Part shown: positions 1 to 6,073 of the stretch, one piece after another
Layout: each line of letters starts with the position of its first letter
Position numbering within the stretch: position 1 is the stretch's first letter
Origin: Verrucomicrobia subdivision 3 bacterium UBA7542
GTDB taxonomy: Bacteria > Verrucomicrobiota > Verrucomicrobiia > Limisphaerales > UBA11358
Assembly: GCA_002479245.1 (NCBI GenBank)
Contig: DLMG01000043.1
Location: forward strand, 1 to 9,367
Length of the DNA stretch: 9,367 bases
Direction: 5' to 3'
Position numbers and translations under genes: made by a program
Notes under the pieces: generated by a model
Seen by the model: only the letters and a program-made list of their open reading frames with translations
Told to the model about the DNA's origin: nothing
Database searches by the model: none

Positions 1-105
1 AAAGCTTTCGGGGCTGCTCTGCCCATCCCCCGCATCACGCACCACGACTTGCGACATTTATTCGCCACCCGTTGCATTGAGGCCGGCGTGGATATTCCGA
101 CCGTT
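1..105 (+). pseudogene. Tyrosine recombinase (phage-integrase family), C-terminal fragment
   Basis: Frame 1 is open from the window edge and reads IPRITHHDLRHLFATRC followed by IEAGVDIPTV. This is the signature of the catalytic domain of tyrosine recombinases/integrases, where the H-x-L-R-H box carries the conserved His and Arg. In the family the sequence continues with a W-L-G-H box and then the catalytic tyrosine. Here the similarity stops at about base 105 and the frame runs on to a stop at 337-339 through sequence that is the complement of a PIN gene. The nucleophile region is missing, so this copy cannot be active as it stands. The 5' part lies outside the window. Family assignment is secure from the motif; the exact breakpoint is inferred. 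Confidence 0.8.
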
Positions 106-333
106 CCAGGAACGCATTTGTTGCAGAGCTTTCAGGGCCAGCGGCGTTTCCGCGCATTGCTTTTCAAGTGCGCAATAGGCCAGTTCTTGAATGGCGGTCG
201 GCGGCACGACCAGGGAATAACCGCGTTCCTGGTAAACTTCCCGGAAGGTATGCGCAAAATCTTTGTCGGCGGCGAGGTCGAACAGCAGGTTAGTGTCGAG
301 CGCCAACAGCTTCTTTTTTCCCAGTGCCGCCAT
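58..333 (-). pseudogene. Truncated PIN-domain toxin (VapC-like ribonuclease)
   Basis: The predicted product is 91 residues. It starts MAALGKKKLLALDTNLLFDL, with the first PIN acidic residue (D13) in an LDTN motif and a second likely acidic position at E50 (AIQEL). PIN toxins are usually about 130-150 residues and need a further C-terminal acidic cluster (typically near an S/T-x-D motif). That half is missing. After W76 the sequence becomes NGRNIHAGLNATGGE, which is simply the complement of the neighbouring recombinase fragment. The gene therefore appears broken by a rearrangement at about 103-108 and is probably inactive as an RNase. Its start overlaps the end of the upstream small gene by 44 nt, as is common in toxin-antitoxin pairs. 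That the upstream half is a PIN domain is well supported; loss of activity is inferred. Confidence 0.75.
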
Positions 334-475
334 AAATGATTTGCATCCCGCGCTTGAAAAGGCTTTCCCGTTCCCGCTCCGAAAGTTTGTTGGCTTCCGT
401 TCGCAGGCGCTTCGCAGCTTTCGATCCAGCCGTGCTGTCTGGATAAACGAAATTTTTGGCGGCCTTGTTGCTCAT
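290..475 (-). CDS. Putative small antitoxin partner of the truncated PIN gene
   Basis: A 61-residue basic protein starting MSNKAAKNFVYPDSTAGSKA and continuing with a charged segment (KRLRTEANKLSERERESLF) and RGMQIIYGG. It lies directly upstream of the PIN gene and overlaps it by 44 nt, the usual antitoxin position. I do not recognise a named DNA-binding fold; the charged central helix would suit a toxin-binding or DNA-binding segment. An earlier in-frame ATG at 517 would add 14 residues (MDTLVNLWENNLVN). Neither start has a clear Shine-Dalgarno sequence, and I prefer the shorter one because the family-like sequence begins there. With the toxin truncated, this may be an orphan antitoxin. Role is inferred from position and size. 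Confidence 0.55.
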   Translation of the reverse strand: MSNKAAKNFVYPDSTAGSKAAKRLRTEANKLSERERESLFKRGMQIIYGGTGKKEAVGARH

Positions 476-540
476 ATTGACAAGGTTATTTTCCCACAGA
501 TTGACCAGAGTGTCCATCCGTTTGTTATTCCCAGGTACTT

Positions 541-577
541 TCTAAATCGCATAGTCAGGCTCCGCTGTGGCCGCTGG
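541..577. repeat. 37-bp imperfect direct repeat, copy 1
   Basis: Matches 1384-1420 at 33 of 37 positions, including an identical 24-base core at 554-577 and 1397-1420. The two copies bracket the second antitoxin/PIN pair. Read on the minus strand both copies encode a C-terminal-looking peptide, PAATAEPD followed by YAI (here) or HVI (other copy), and a TAG stop. The intervening DNA may have been gained by recombination at this repeat, or the repeat may be the 3' end of a duplicated gene that has otherwise decayed. Confidence 0.7.
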
Positions 578-595
578 AGAAATGACGGCGGCCAC
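567..595 (-). terminator. Possible stem-loop downstream of the PIN toxin gene
   Basis: GTGGCCGC (567-574) and GCGGCCAC (588-595) are perfect complements separated by 13 nt. The hairpin lies about 60 nt beyond the stop codon of the minus-strand PIN gene. It could end or protect that transcript. There is no run of T on the distal side, so it does not look like a standard intrinsic terminator. It partly overlaps the 37-bp direct repeat. Confidence 0.3.
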
Positions 596-656
596 GGGTA
601 ATGCTCCCAGGGAGAATGACAAATCCAGCAGTTGCGGCAATCGCTCCAGCCAGAAG

Positions 657-1064
657 TTAAAGCGGCCTTGCCAACCGTGTCAGCAGTTCACGCGGCGTGA
701 GAATTTGAATTCCAAACGGCTTTTCCAGCGCCAGCAAATCATCATCGCGTGACACAATGACTTTCGCCCCGGCAGCCAGAGCACATGCCAGATAGGGATC
801 GTCTTTCGCATCCCGGCTCCGTTGTTTTCCCAAAGGCGCAGGTTCAACCAGTTTAACCCGGTCGTAATACCACGTCAGCAGATTGTGCGGCGCGTGTTTG
901 AATTTGTTTCCCCGCTCTGCCACTAATGCCCGGACTTCTTCCAGAATTTCCAGCGTGGCGAAAACAGTGATTCGCCTTTTTGCCATCGCCAGCAGGCAAT
1001 TGTGAGCTTCGCCACGCCAGCCGACGCCAGCAAAAACGACGTTGGCATCAAGAACGACGCGCAC
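657..1064 (-). CDS. PIN-domain toxin of a toxin-antitoxin pair (PIN_3-like)
   Basis: The 135-residue product has the full layout of PIN-family RNase toxins of the 'putative toxin component, PIN family' type. The N-terminal strand MRVVLDANVVFAG carries the first acidic residue (D6). An E-x-x-x-EE helix lies around residues 39-43, a RDAKDDPYLACAL segment around 84-96 carries D88/D89, and the strand VIVSRDDDLL (about 103-112) carries the last acidic cluster. Length is normal and no key residue looks missing, so it is probably active, likely cutting RNA when released from the antitoxin. It overlaps the upstream antitoxin gene by 17 nt, implying translational coupling. Nothing indicates a specific RNA target. 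Confidence 0.85.
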   Translation of the reverse strand: MRVVLDANVVFAGVGWRGEAHNCLLAMAKRRITVFATLEILEEVRALVAERGNKFKHAPHNLLTWYYDRVKLVEPAPLGKQRSRDAKDDPYLACALAAGAKVIVSRDDDLLALEKPFGIQILTPRELLTRLARPL

Positions 1065-1320
1065 GCTTCCTCTCCGCCCGGAGGCGATGCTGGGCTTTCA
1101 CAATCTCGGCCATTTCCTCATCTGATGGATCGCCCACCGGCGCGCCCTCGATGGCCTTTTCCAAATAGGCTACGTCCTGCTTGATTTGTTCCCGCCGCCG
1201 GTTGCGGATCAGGTCGCGCATGTATTCACTCATGGAATCAAACGCGTGCGCTTCCGAATCTGACCGCGCGAAATCCGCCAACTCCGGGTTCAACGAAATG
1301 TTTATCGTCACTGCTTTCAT
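1048..1320 (-). CDS. Ribbon-helix-helix antitoxin (ParD/CopG-like)
   Basis: The product is 90 residues from the ATG at 1320. It opens with a beta-strand-like MKAVTINISLNPELADF, followed by a helical stretch containing SEAHAFDSMSEYMRDLIRNR, the usual arrangement of ribbon-helix-helix antitoxins (strand, helix, turn, helix). The C-terminal half is acidic then very basic (ending RLRAERKRARRS) and should wrap the PIN toxin encoded next. An ATG at 1338 would add MHYFDA, but it lies upstream of the predicted -10 box, so I chose 1320. The likely promoter places transcription start at or next to this ATG, so the message may be leaderless. Such antitoxins usually repress their own promoter; no clear operator palindrome is visible. 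Confidence 0.8.
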   Translation of the reverse strand: MKAVTINISLNPELADFARSDSEAHAFDSMSEYMRDLIRNRRREQIKQDVAYLEKAIEGAPVGDPSDEEMAEIVKAQHRLRAERKRARRS

Positions 1321-1326
1321 AGCGTC

Positions 1327-1354
1327 AAAATAATGCATTGGCAGCCTATGTCAA
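1327..1354 (-). promoter_or_regulatory. Likely promoter of the RHH antitoxin/PIN toxin operon
   Basis: On the minus strand a perfect -35 box TTGACA (complement of 1349-1354) is followed after 16 nt by TATTTT (complement of 1327-1332), a 4/6 match to the -10 consensus. The expected transcription start falls about 6-8 nt downstream, near 1320, exactly where the antitoxin ATG lies. This suggests a leaderless transcript and explains the lack of a ribosome-binding site. Confidence 0.55.
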
Positions 1355-1383
1355 GGCTTGCCATTCATATTTCCCGACACGTT

Positions 1384-1420
1384 CCTAAATTACATGGTCA
1401 GGCTCCGCTGTGGCCGCTGG
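1384..1420. repeat. 37-bp imperfect direct repeat, copy 2
   Basis: Partner of 541-577 (33/37 identical), located 843 bp away on the upstream side of the minus-strand antitoxin/PIN pair. On the minus strand it encodes PAATAEPDHVI and a TAG stop. Confidence 0.7.
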
Positions 1421-1801
1421 CGTAACACTGATGTTGAAGACGCTGGACGTGCTTTGGATGCCGTTGACGAACACCGTCGCCAGCGTCCAGCCGGGCGGGA
1501 AACCCACCCCGGCGCGGACGTGAACGAATTCGTGGACCAGTTCGTGGTTGGCAAAAACAAGGTCTGCCCGCCTTCCACGCTGCGCAATGGCACGAGGCGC
1601 GCAAAATCTGCGTGGCGCGGGAAGGAGTTGAGCAGTAATTGCGCAGCCCGTTTGTCCATTTCCCAATGAAACGGACGTTTATGGCGCTGGTATGGTTATT
1701 GCAGGGAGATGGTTTCGCAACTGACGGGCAGCATGTGTGTGCCGCCCCGCAACGAAGCAAAAAATGCAAACAACATCCCAACTGTAAGAGGAGAATGTCC
1801 A
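1421..1801. other. Intergenic stretch with possible gene remnant, no convincing gene
   Basis: I see no convincing intact gene here. On the minus strand the frame ending in the direct repeat reads PPGWTLATVFVNGIQSTSSV just before it. This looks like the C-terminal strand of a secreted beta-propeller or beta-sandwich repeat protein, and a second minus frame is open over 1390-1659, so a frameshifted remnant is possible but weakly supported. The right end contains the leader of the gene at 1802. A clean Shine-Dalgarno sequence lies at 1788-1793, but no confident -35/-10 pair was found. Confidence 0.4.
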
Positions 1802-2356
1802 ATGAAAGTGAATCAATTATTAACGATATGCGGAATCGCCACGGCCCTGTTTTTGAGCGCGGGCAGCGTTTCCGCTCAAAATGAAAATGGCGGCGGCGGC
1901 GGCGGTCGCCGCGGCGGCGGCAACTTCGACCCGGCGCAAATGCAGCAGCGCTTCATGGAACGCGTGCATGATGACCTCGGCTTCACCAACGACACCGAGT
2001 GGAATGCCGTTCAACCACTGGTTCAAAAAGTGTTTGATGCCCAGCGGGACGCGCGCGGCAGCGGCATGGGCCGCTTGTTCCGTGGCAACCGCGGCGGCGG
2101 CAATGGCGCCAATGCCAATGCCAATGCCGGCGGCGGACGCGGTGGTTTCTTCGGCGAGCCCAGCCCGGAAGCCGACGCCCTGCAGAAGGCTATTGATGAC
2201 AACGCGCCCAAGGCGCAAATAAAAGCTGCGCTGGCGAAATACCAGGCCTCGCAAAAAGCCAAACAGGCCAAGCTCGTCCAGGCGCAGGAAACCCTCCGCA
2301 AGGTGCTTACCCCAAAACAGGAAGCCCAGGCCACCCTGCTCGGATTGCTCGAATAA
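1802..2356 (+). CDS. Secreted Gly-rich protein with LTxxQ (Spy/CpxP-like) C-terminal helix
   Basis: The 184-residue product begins with a clear Sec signal peptide: MK, a hydrophobic core (residues about 5-20) and likely cleavage after SVSA25. The mature part starts with a Gly/Arg tract (about 30-40). A helical segment with DLGFTNDTEWNAVQPLVQ follows (about 55-72), then a low-complexity GGGNGANANANAGGG linker (about 100-114, from an AATGCC hexamer repeat), and a C-terminal helix containing VLTPKQEAQ (about 168-176). The LTxxQ motif resembles the periplasmic Spy/CpxP chaperone family, but the match is partial and I would not name the gene. GAGGAG at 1788-1793, 8 nt before the ATG, fixes the start. 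It lies 89 bp upstream of gspE on the same strand. A link to secretion is possible but unproven. Confidence 0.7.
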   Translation: MKVNQLLTICGIATALFLSAGSVSAQNENGGGGGGRRGGGNFDPAQMQQRFMERVHDDLGFTNDTEWNAVQPLVQKVFDAQRDARGSGMGRLFRGNRGGGNGANANANAGGGRGGFFGEPSPEADALQKAIDDNAPKAQIKAALAKYQASQKAKQAKLVQAQETLRKVLTPKQEAQATLLGLLE

Positions 2357-2418
2357 CCAAATCCAAGAGCACCCGGAACGCCGGCCTCCGGCACGGCACC
2401 CCCTGCTCGAATAACCAA
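2346..2418. repeat. Short direct repeat flanking a small GC hairpin before gspE
   Basis: TGCTCGAATAACCAA occurs at 2346-2360 and again at 2404-2418; the first copy contains the end and stop codon of the preceding gene. Similarity continues a few bases into TCCAA and AGAG in both copies. Between them GCCGG (2380-2384) and CCGGC (2388-2392) form a small hairpin with a 3-nt loop. The arrangement looks like a local duplication or repeat insertion at the gene junction. The hairpin is too short and lacks a T run to be called a terminator. Confidence 0.6.
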
Positions 2419-2445
2419 TCCAAAAGAGAAGCTGACGTCCGCCCT

Positions 2446-4197
2446 ATGAGTGAAACTCCCGTTCAAGCCACTTCGTTGAAACAGTTGCTGGACCGCATGG
2501 TTGCGGGCCGGCAACTGTCTGCCACCGACGCGGAGTCCCTCTTGCACGCGAAGTCTCCGCTCCAAACCGAGGAAGACATCCTGCGCTGGCTGGCCCAGGA
2601 ATACGGCCTCGCCTACACGACGCTGGACGACGTGGAACCGGACCGTCAGCTTCTCTCCCTTTTTCCCGCCCGCATCCTGCTGAAGGAGGAACTCCTGCCG
2701 CTCAAGCGCCTCAACGGCACCGTCGAGGTCGCCACCAGCCGCCTCTTCGCCACCCAGGGCCTCGACGCGCTGAAAACCATGACCGGCTTGAACCTCAAAC
2801 CGGTGCTGGCCGTCAGCGAAGCCATCCAGCGCGAAATCAAAAAACGCCTCGGCGTCGGCGCAGACACGATTGACACGCTTGATGAGGAAAAGGGACTGCA
2901 GGTCGTTGACGAAAATGCCGAGGACACCAACCTCGACGAGGCCGAGGAAGACGAAGCCTCGATCATCCGCTTCGTCAACCAGGTTTTGAAGGACGCCATC
3001 GAGCTGCGCGCGTCGGACATTCATCTTGAACCGTTCGAGGACGAGTTTCGCATCCGCTACCGCATTGACGGCGTGTTGCAGGATGTTTCCGTGCCTGCGC
3101 AACTCAAGCGTTTCCAGCCGGCCATCGTGTCGCGCGTCAAAATTTTGAGCCACCTCAACATCGCGGAAAAACGCCTGCCGCAGGATGGGCGTATCCGAAT
3201 CCGTCTCGATGACGCCGAGGTGGACATCCGCGTTTCGGTGATTCCGATGCTGCACGGTGAAGCCGTGGTCATGCGTTTGCTCCGGCAAAACGCCACGTTG
3301 CGCGGCATGGGCGAACTGGATATGGACCATCGCGAACTGGACTGCTTCCGGCGCGTCCTCCAACTGCCGCACGGCATCATTCTCGTCACCGGCCCCACCG
3401 GCAGCGGCAAAACCTCGACCCTTTACACCGCCCTCAACGAAATCAACGATTCCGTCCGCAAAATCATCACCGTGGAAGACCCGGTCGAATATCAGCTCAA
3501 GGGCGTCAACCAGATCCAGGTCAACGAAAAGTCCGGCCTCACCTTCGCGCGCGGACTGCGCTCGATTCTGCGTCACGACCCGGATGTGATTCTCATCGGC
3601 GAAATCCGCGACCAGGAAACCGCGCAAATCGCCGTCCAAGCCTCCCTCACCGGCCACCTGGTTTTCTCCACCCTGCACACCAACGATGCCCCCGGTGCTG
3701 TCACCCGCCTCGTGGACATGGGGGTCGAGCCGTATCTCGTGGCATCGTCGCTCGAAGCCGTGCTGGCGCAACGTCTTGTGCGCGTGCTTTGCACGCATTG
3801 CAAACAGGTTGACGACTCGCCGACCGCCCAGGCCTTCAAGGCGCGGCTGGGCATTCCCGCCCAGGTCACCCTTTACAAATCCATCGGCTGCCGCGAATGC
3901 CGCAACACCGGCTTCCATGGCCGCCACGCGATTTTTGAGTGGATGGACAGCGACAGTGAAATCCGCCAGTTGGTTTTGAAAAACGCATCGAGCGACCAGA
4001 TTCGCGACGCCGCCCGGCGCGCCGGCATGAAAACGCTGGCCGAAGATGGCTGGCGCCTGGTCCGGATGGGCATCACGACGGTCGAAGAAGTTTTAAGCGT
4101 AACCACCGCCAAGGAGGTGGAGCGGACGACCAAAAATGAAACCCAGGACGCCGTGGCGCCGGCGCCATCCCCGGCCAGCATTGCCGTATCACGATGA
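2446..4197 (+). CDS. gspE: Type II secretion assembly ATPase GspE
   Basis: The 583-residue product is a GspE/PilB-type hexameric ATPase that works on the cytoplasmic face of the inner membrane and drives pseudopilus assembly. Residues about 1-150 form the N-terminal T2SSE/MshEN-like region, ending in an acidic linker rich in D and E. The N-terminal catalytic subdomain includes ASDIHLEP. Walker A is GPTGSGKT at 316-323, the Asp box TVEDPVEY at 342-349, Walker B DVILIGEIRD at 380-389, and the His box spans HLVFSTLHTND (404-414). A zinc-binding tetracysteine is present as C449/C452 and C482/C485. All catalytic elements are intact. A tail of about 40 residues rich in T, A and P follows the core. 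The best start is 2446; a purine-rich AAGAGAAG lies too far upstream for a good ribosome-binding site. The downstream pseudopilin genes make T2SS the preferred reading over type IV pili. Confidence 0.95.
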   Translation: MSETPVQATSLKQLLDRMVAGRQLSATDAESLLHAKSPLQTEEDILRWLAQEYGLAYTTLDDVEPDRQLLSLFPARILLKEELLPLKRLNGTVEVATSRLFATQGLDALKTMTGLNLKPVLAVSEAIQREIKKRLGVGADTIDTLDEEKGLQVVDENAEDTNLDEAEEDEASIIRFVNQVLKDAIELRASDIHLEPFEDEFRIRYRIDGVLQDVSVPAQLKRFQPAIVSRVKILSHLNIAEKRLPQDGRIRIRLDDAEVDIRVSVIPMLHGEAVVMRLLRQNATLRGMGELDMDHRELDCFRRVLQLPHGIILVTGPTGSGKTSTLYTALNEINDSVRKIITVEDPVEYQLKGVNQIQVNEKSGLTFARGLRSILRHDPDVILIGEIRDQETAQIAVQASLTGHLVFSTLHTNDAPGAVTRLVDMGVEPYLVASSLEAVLAQRLVRVLCTHCKQVDDSPTAQAFKARLGIPAQVTLYKSIGCRECRNTGFHGRHAIFEWMDSDSEIRQLVLKNASSDQIRDAARRAGMKTLAEDGWRLVRMGITTVEEVLSVTTAKEVERTTKNETQDAVAPAPSPASIAVSR

Positions 4198-4299
4198 AAA
4201 AACTGAATCAACCTCGAACCTCGAACGCCTGCGTCGTTTTATCGTTGGTTCAAGGTTCAAAGTTCAAAGTTCAAAGTTCAAAGTTATCTGCGAATTAAA
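4198..4299. other. gspE-gspF intergenic region
   Basis: Most of these 102 nt are made of heptamer repeat (4212-4285). No Shine-Dalgarno sequence precedes the gspF ATG, and no clear promoter or T-run terminator is seen, so read-through from gspE is likely. Confidence 0.6.
4212..4285. repeat. Heptamer inverted-repeat element A (GTTCRAR family)
   Basis: Left arm: two CCTCGAA units at 4212-4225 plus C. Spacer of 20 nt (4227-4246). Right arm: five units, GGTTCAA twice then AGTTCAA three times (4247-4281), plus a partial unit. The complement of the left arm is GTTCGAG, the right arm GTTCAAR, so the arms differ at the same position in each unit. The element is entirely in the intergenic region before gspF. 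Confidence 0.8.
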
Positions 4300-5547
4300 A
4301 TGCCCACCTTTTCCTACAGAGCATTGCAGAGCGACGGCACCATGGCCGAGGGCCTGCTTGACGCCCCGGGCCGGCCCGACGCGCTGCGGCAGGTGGAGAC
4401 GCTCGGCCTGCGCCCGGTCAGCCTGGCCGAAAAGGCCGCGGCGCCGTCGAAAAACGGCTCCCCGTTGCCGGCGTCATTCGGAAACCTTTCCTTCAAGTTC
4501 GAATCGAAAAAGGTTTCCGCGAAGGACCTGGAAAATTTCACGCGCCTGCTCTCCAGCCTGCTCGCGGCGGGCGTGCCCCTGAGCCGCGCGCTGGTCATTC
4601 TTTACAAGGAAGCCTCCTCACCCGCCGCCCAGGCCAAGTGGAAGGAAGTCCACGACCTGGTCATTGACGGCATGTCGCTGGCCAACGCGATGGCAAAATC
4701 GCCAGAGACCTTTCCGCGTGTTTATGTCGCAATGGTGGAAGCCGGCGAAGCGGGCGGGTTCCTCGACGTGGTGCTGGCGCAAATCGCCGATTTCCAGGCG
4801 CGGGAAAAGGATTTGAAGTCGAAGGTGACGACGGCGATGGTTTATCCGTGCATCCTGCTGGTGCTGGCGCTGGTCGTGCTCACGGTGTTGCTGGTGTTTT
4901 TCATCCCGAAATTCCAGAAGGTCTTCAGCAGCGTGCATGGCGCCCTGCCCTTGATCACTCAGCTCATCATCGGTGTCAGTCACGTCGTCCGTTCCTACGG
5001 ATTCTTTGTCGCGACGGGCCTGGTGGTCGCCGGCTTCCTCGTGCGCACCTGGTTCGCCTCCGAAAAGGGGCGCCGGACCTGGGAAAAACTGGTTTTGCAA
5101 TCGCCCATCGTCGGCCCGCTGACCGCGCAATTTGCCATGGCGCGGTTCTGCCGGATGCTGGGCACCCTGCTCGGCGCGGGCGTGCCGCTCGTGCAGGGCC
5201 TGAACGTCGCCCGCAAATCCATCGGCAACCAGATTCTCGTGGACGCCGTCTCGCAATCCATCGAGCGCGTCCAGCAGGGCGGTCGGCTCGGCCAGAGCCT
5301 GGCGGATTGCAAGGATCTCTTCCCCGGCTCCGTTCTCGAAATGGTTTCCGTGGCCGAGGAAAGCGGCAAGCTGGACGCGGAACTCGTCCGTATCGCGAGT
5401 GTCACCGAAGTGGACCTGGACCGGCATTTGAAAACGGCGGTGGCCTTCGCCGAACCGTTGATGCTGTTTCTCATCGCCGGGTTCATCGGCATCATCTTCA
5501 TCGGCATGTTGCTGCCAGTGTTCTCGTTGCAGGATTACATCAAATAA
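4300..5547 (+). CDS. gspF: Type II secretion inner-membrane platform protein GspF
   Basis: The 415-residue product matches the GspF/PilC family in length and layout. Two T2SSF repeats are visible, the first beginning around LENFTRLLSSLLAAGVPLSRAL (about residues 74-95), the second around MARFCRMLGTLLGAGVPLVQGL. Membrane segments lie at about 175-203 (CILLVLALVVLTVLLVFF), 233-251 (FFVATGLVVAGFL) and 385-408 (LMLFLIAGFIGIIFIGMLL). It forms the platform that couples GspE's ATPase to pseudopilin insertion. The N-terminal MPTFSYRALQSDGTMAEGLL is the standard start of the family, which supports 4300 despite no Shine-Dalgarno sequence. gspG follows after 13 nt. No damaged motif was seen. Confidence 0.95.
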   Translation: MPTFSYRALQSDGTMAEGLLDAPGRPDALRQVETLGLRPVSLAEKAAAPSKNGSPLPASFGNLSFKFESKKVSAKDLENFTRLLSSLLAAGVPLSRALVILYKEASSPAAQAKWKEVHDLVIDGMSLANAMAKSPETFPRVYVAMVEAGEAGGFLDVVLAQIADFQAREKDLKSKVTTAMVYPCILLVLALVVLTVLLVFFIPKFQKVFSSVHGALPLITQLIIGVSHVVRSYGFFVATGLVVAGFLVRTWFASEKGRRTWEKLVLQSPIVGPLTAQFAMARFCRMLGTLLGAGVPLVQGLNVARKSIGNQILVDAVSQSIERVQQGGRLGQSLADCKDLFPGSVLEMVSVAEESGKLDAELVRIASVTEVDLDRHLKTAVAFAEPLMLFLIAGFIGIIFIGMLLPVFSLQDYIK

Positions 5548-5560
5548 AATTGCAAAATTT

Positions 5561-6073
5561 ATGAAAATCAAAATCCGAAATCCGAAATCTCGAAACAGTG
5601 ACAAGTGCCAGGTGACAGGTGACAAGAAAATCACTCATACGCCGCTTGCGTCATGTCACGTGTCACGTGTCACTTGTCACGCATCCGCCTTCACCCTCGT
5701 CGAAATGCTGCTGGTCATCACCATCATCGGCATCCTGGCGGCGCTGGTGATCCCCAAAATGGTGGGCCGCAGCGAACAGGCGCGCGTGACGGCCGTACAC
5801 GCCGACCTTTCATCCATCAAAACCGCGCTCGACGCGTTCGAGGTGGACAACGGTTATTATCCCAAGAGCATGCAGGATTTGCTCCAGCAGCCCAACAACG
5901 CCAAAAACTGGCACGGCCCCTACCTGGACAAAGTCCCGCAGGACCCGTGGGGCAACAACTACCTTTATTACTATCCCGGCAAACACAACCAGAATTCCTA
6001 TGACCTGCTGTCCGTCGGGCCGGACGGCAAGGAAGGATCGGAGGATAACATTGGCAACTGGACAACCAAATAA
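5561..6073 (+). CDS. gspG: Type II secretion major pseudopilin GspG, with repeat-built leader
   Basis: The major pseudopilin of the T2SS. The mature start is F44 in SA^FTLVEMLLVITIIGILAA, with Glu at mature position 5 and a hydrophobic assembly helix. The globular part has the classic GspG signatures: DNGYYPKSMQDLL, GPYLDKVPQDPWGN, YYYPG, and the C-terminal GPDGKEGSEDN loop that in GspG binds calcium. It is complete at 170 residues. The oddity is the 43-residue leader, against roughly 6-10 residues in typical family members: residues 2-11 are encoded by AAATCCG heptamers and residues 13-40 by a heptamer inverted repeat. The residue before the cleavage site is Ala, not Gly. An in-frame GTG at 5660 would give a 10-residue leader (MSRVTCHASA) and is an alternative start; neither start has a good ribosome-binding site. 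Confidence 0.93.
   Translation: MKIKIRNPKSRNSDKCQVTGDKKITHTPLASCHVSRVTCHASAFTLVEMLLVITIIGILAALVIPKMVGRSEQARVTAVHADLSSIKTALDAFEVDNGYYPKSMQDLLQQPNNAKNWHGPYLDKVPQDPWGNNYLYYYPGKHNQNSYDLLSVGPDGKEGSEDNIGNWTTK
5564..5591. repeat. Unpaired heptamer tract (AAATCCG) at the start of gspG
   Basis: Two exact AAATCCG units (5571-5584) flanked by degenerate units (AAAATCA before, AAATCTC after) give a 7-nt period right after the gspG ATG. No inverted partner was found nearby. It encodes KIKIRNPKSR. Confidence 0.6.
5597..5681. repeat. Heptamer inverted-repeat element B (GTGACA family) in gspG
   Basis: Left arm of four units AGTGACA, AGTGCCA, GGTGACA, GGTGACA (5597-5624). Spacer of 29 nt. Right arm of four TGTCACN units (5654-5681). 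By complement 24 of 28 bases can pair. The whole element is inside the gspG reading frame and ends three codons before the codon for mature residue 1. The second unit carries TGC where a perfect unit would give an in-frame TGA. Confidence 0.85.

Noticed and set aside
567..595. Strong intrinsic terminator for the PIN operon
   Set aside because: The stem is good, but no T run follows on the minus strand, so I kept it only as a low-confidence hairpin.
541..1420. Integron attC sites flanking a toxin-antitoxin cassette
   Set aside because: The repeats lack the RYYYAAC/GTTRRRY core sites and the folded symmetry of attC, and the recombinase fragment at the window start does not show integron-integrase-specific features.
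1390..1666. Minus-strand open frames of about 90 codons as a real gene
   Set aside because: Two overlapping frames compete, neither has a convincing start or domain, and only a short C-terminal stretch looks protein-like. Described as a possible remnant.
2380..2392. Terminator between the secreted-protein gene and gspE
   Set aside because: The 5-bp stem with a 3-nt loop has no T tract and is too weak to call.
2023..3927. Very long minus-strand open frame (634 codons) opposite gspE and the preceding gene
   Set aside because: It is the antisense shadow of well-supported plus-strand genes. GC-rich codon bias makes such frames common, and it has no recognisable domain or ribosome-binding site.
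4618..5634. Long minus-strand open frame opposite gspF
   Set aside because: Low-complexity, His/Gln/Asp-rich antisense of a clear gspF; no family resemblance.
5653..6003. Plus-strand frame starting MSRVTCHLSR within gspG
   Set aside because: It is out of frame with the clear pseudopilin sequence and gives a basic low-complexity product; its start is a by-product of the repeat.
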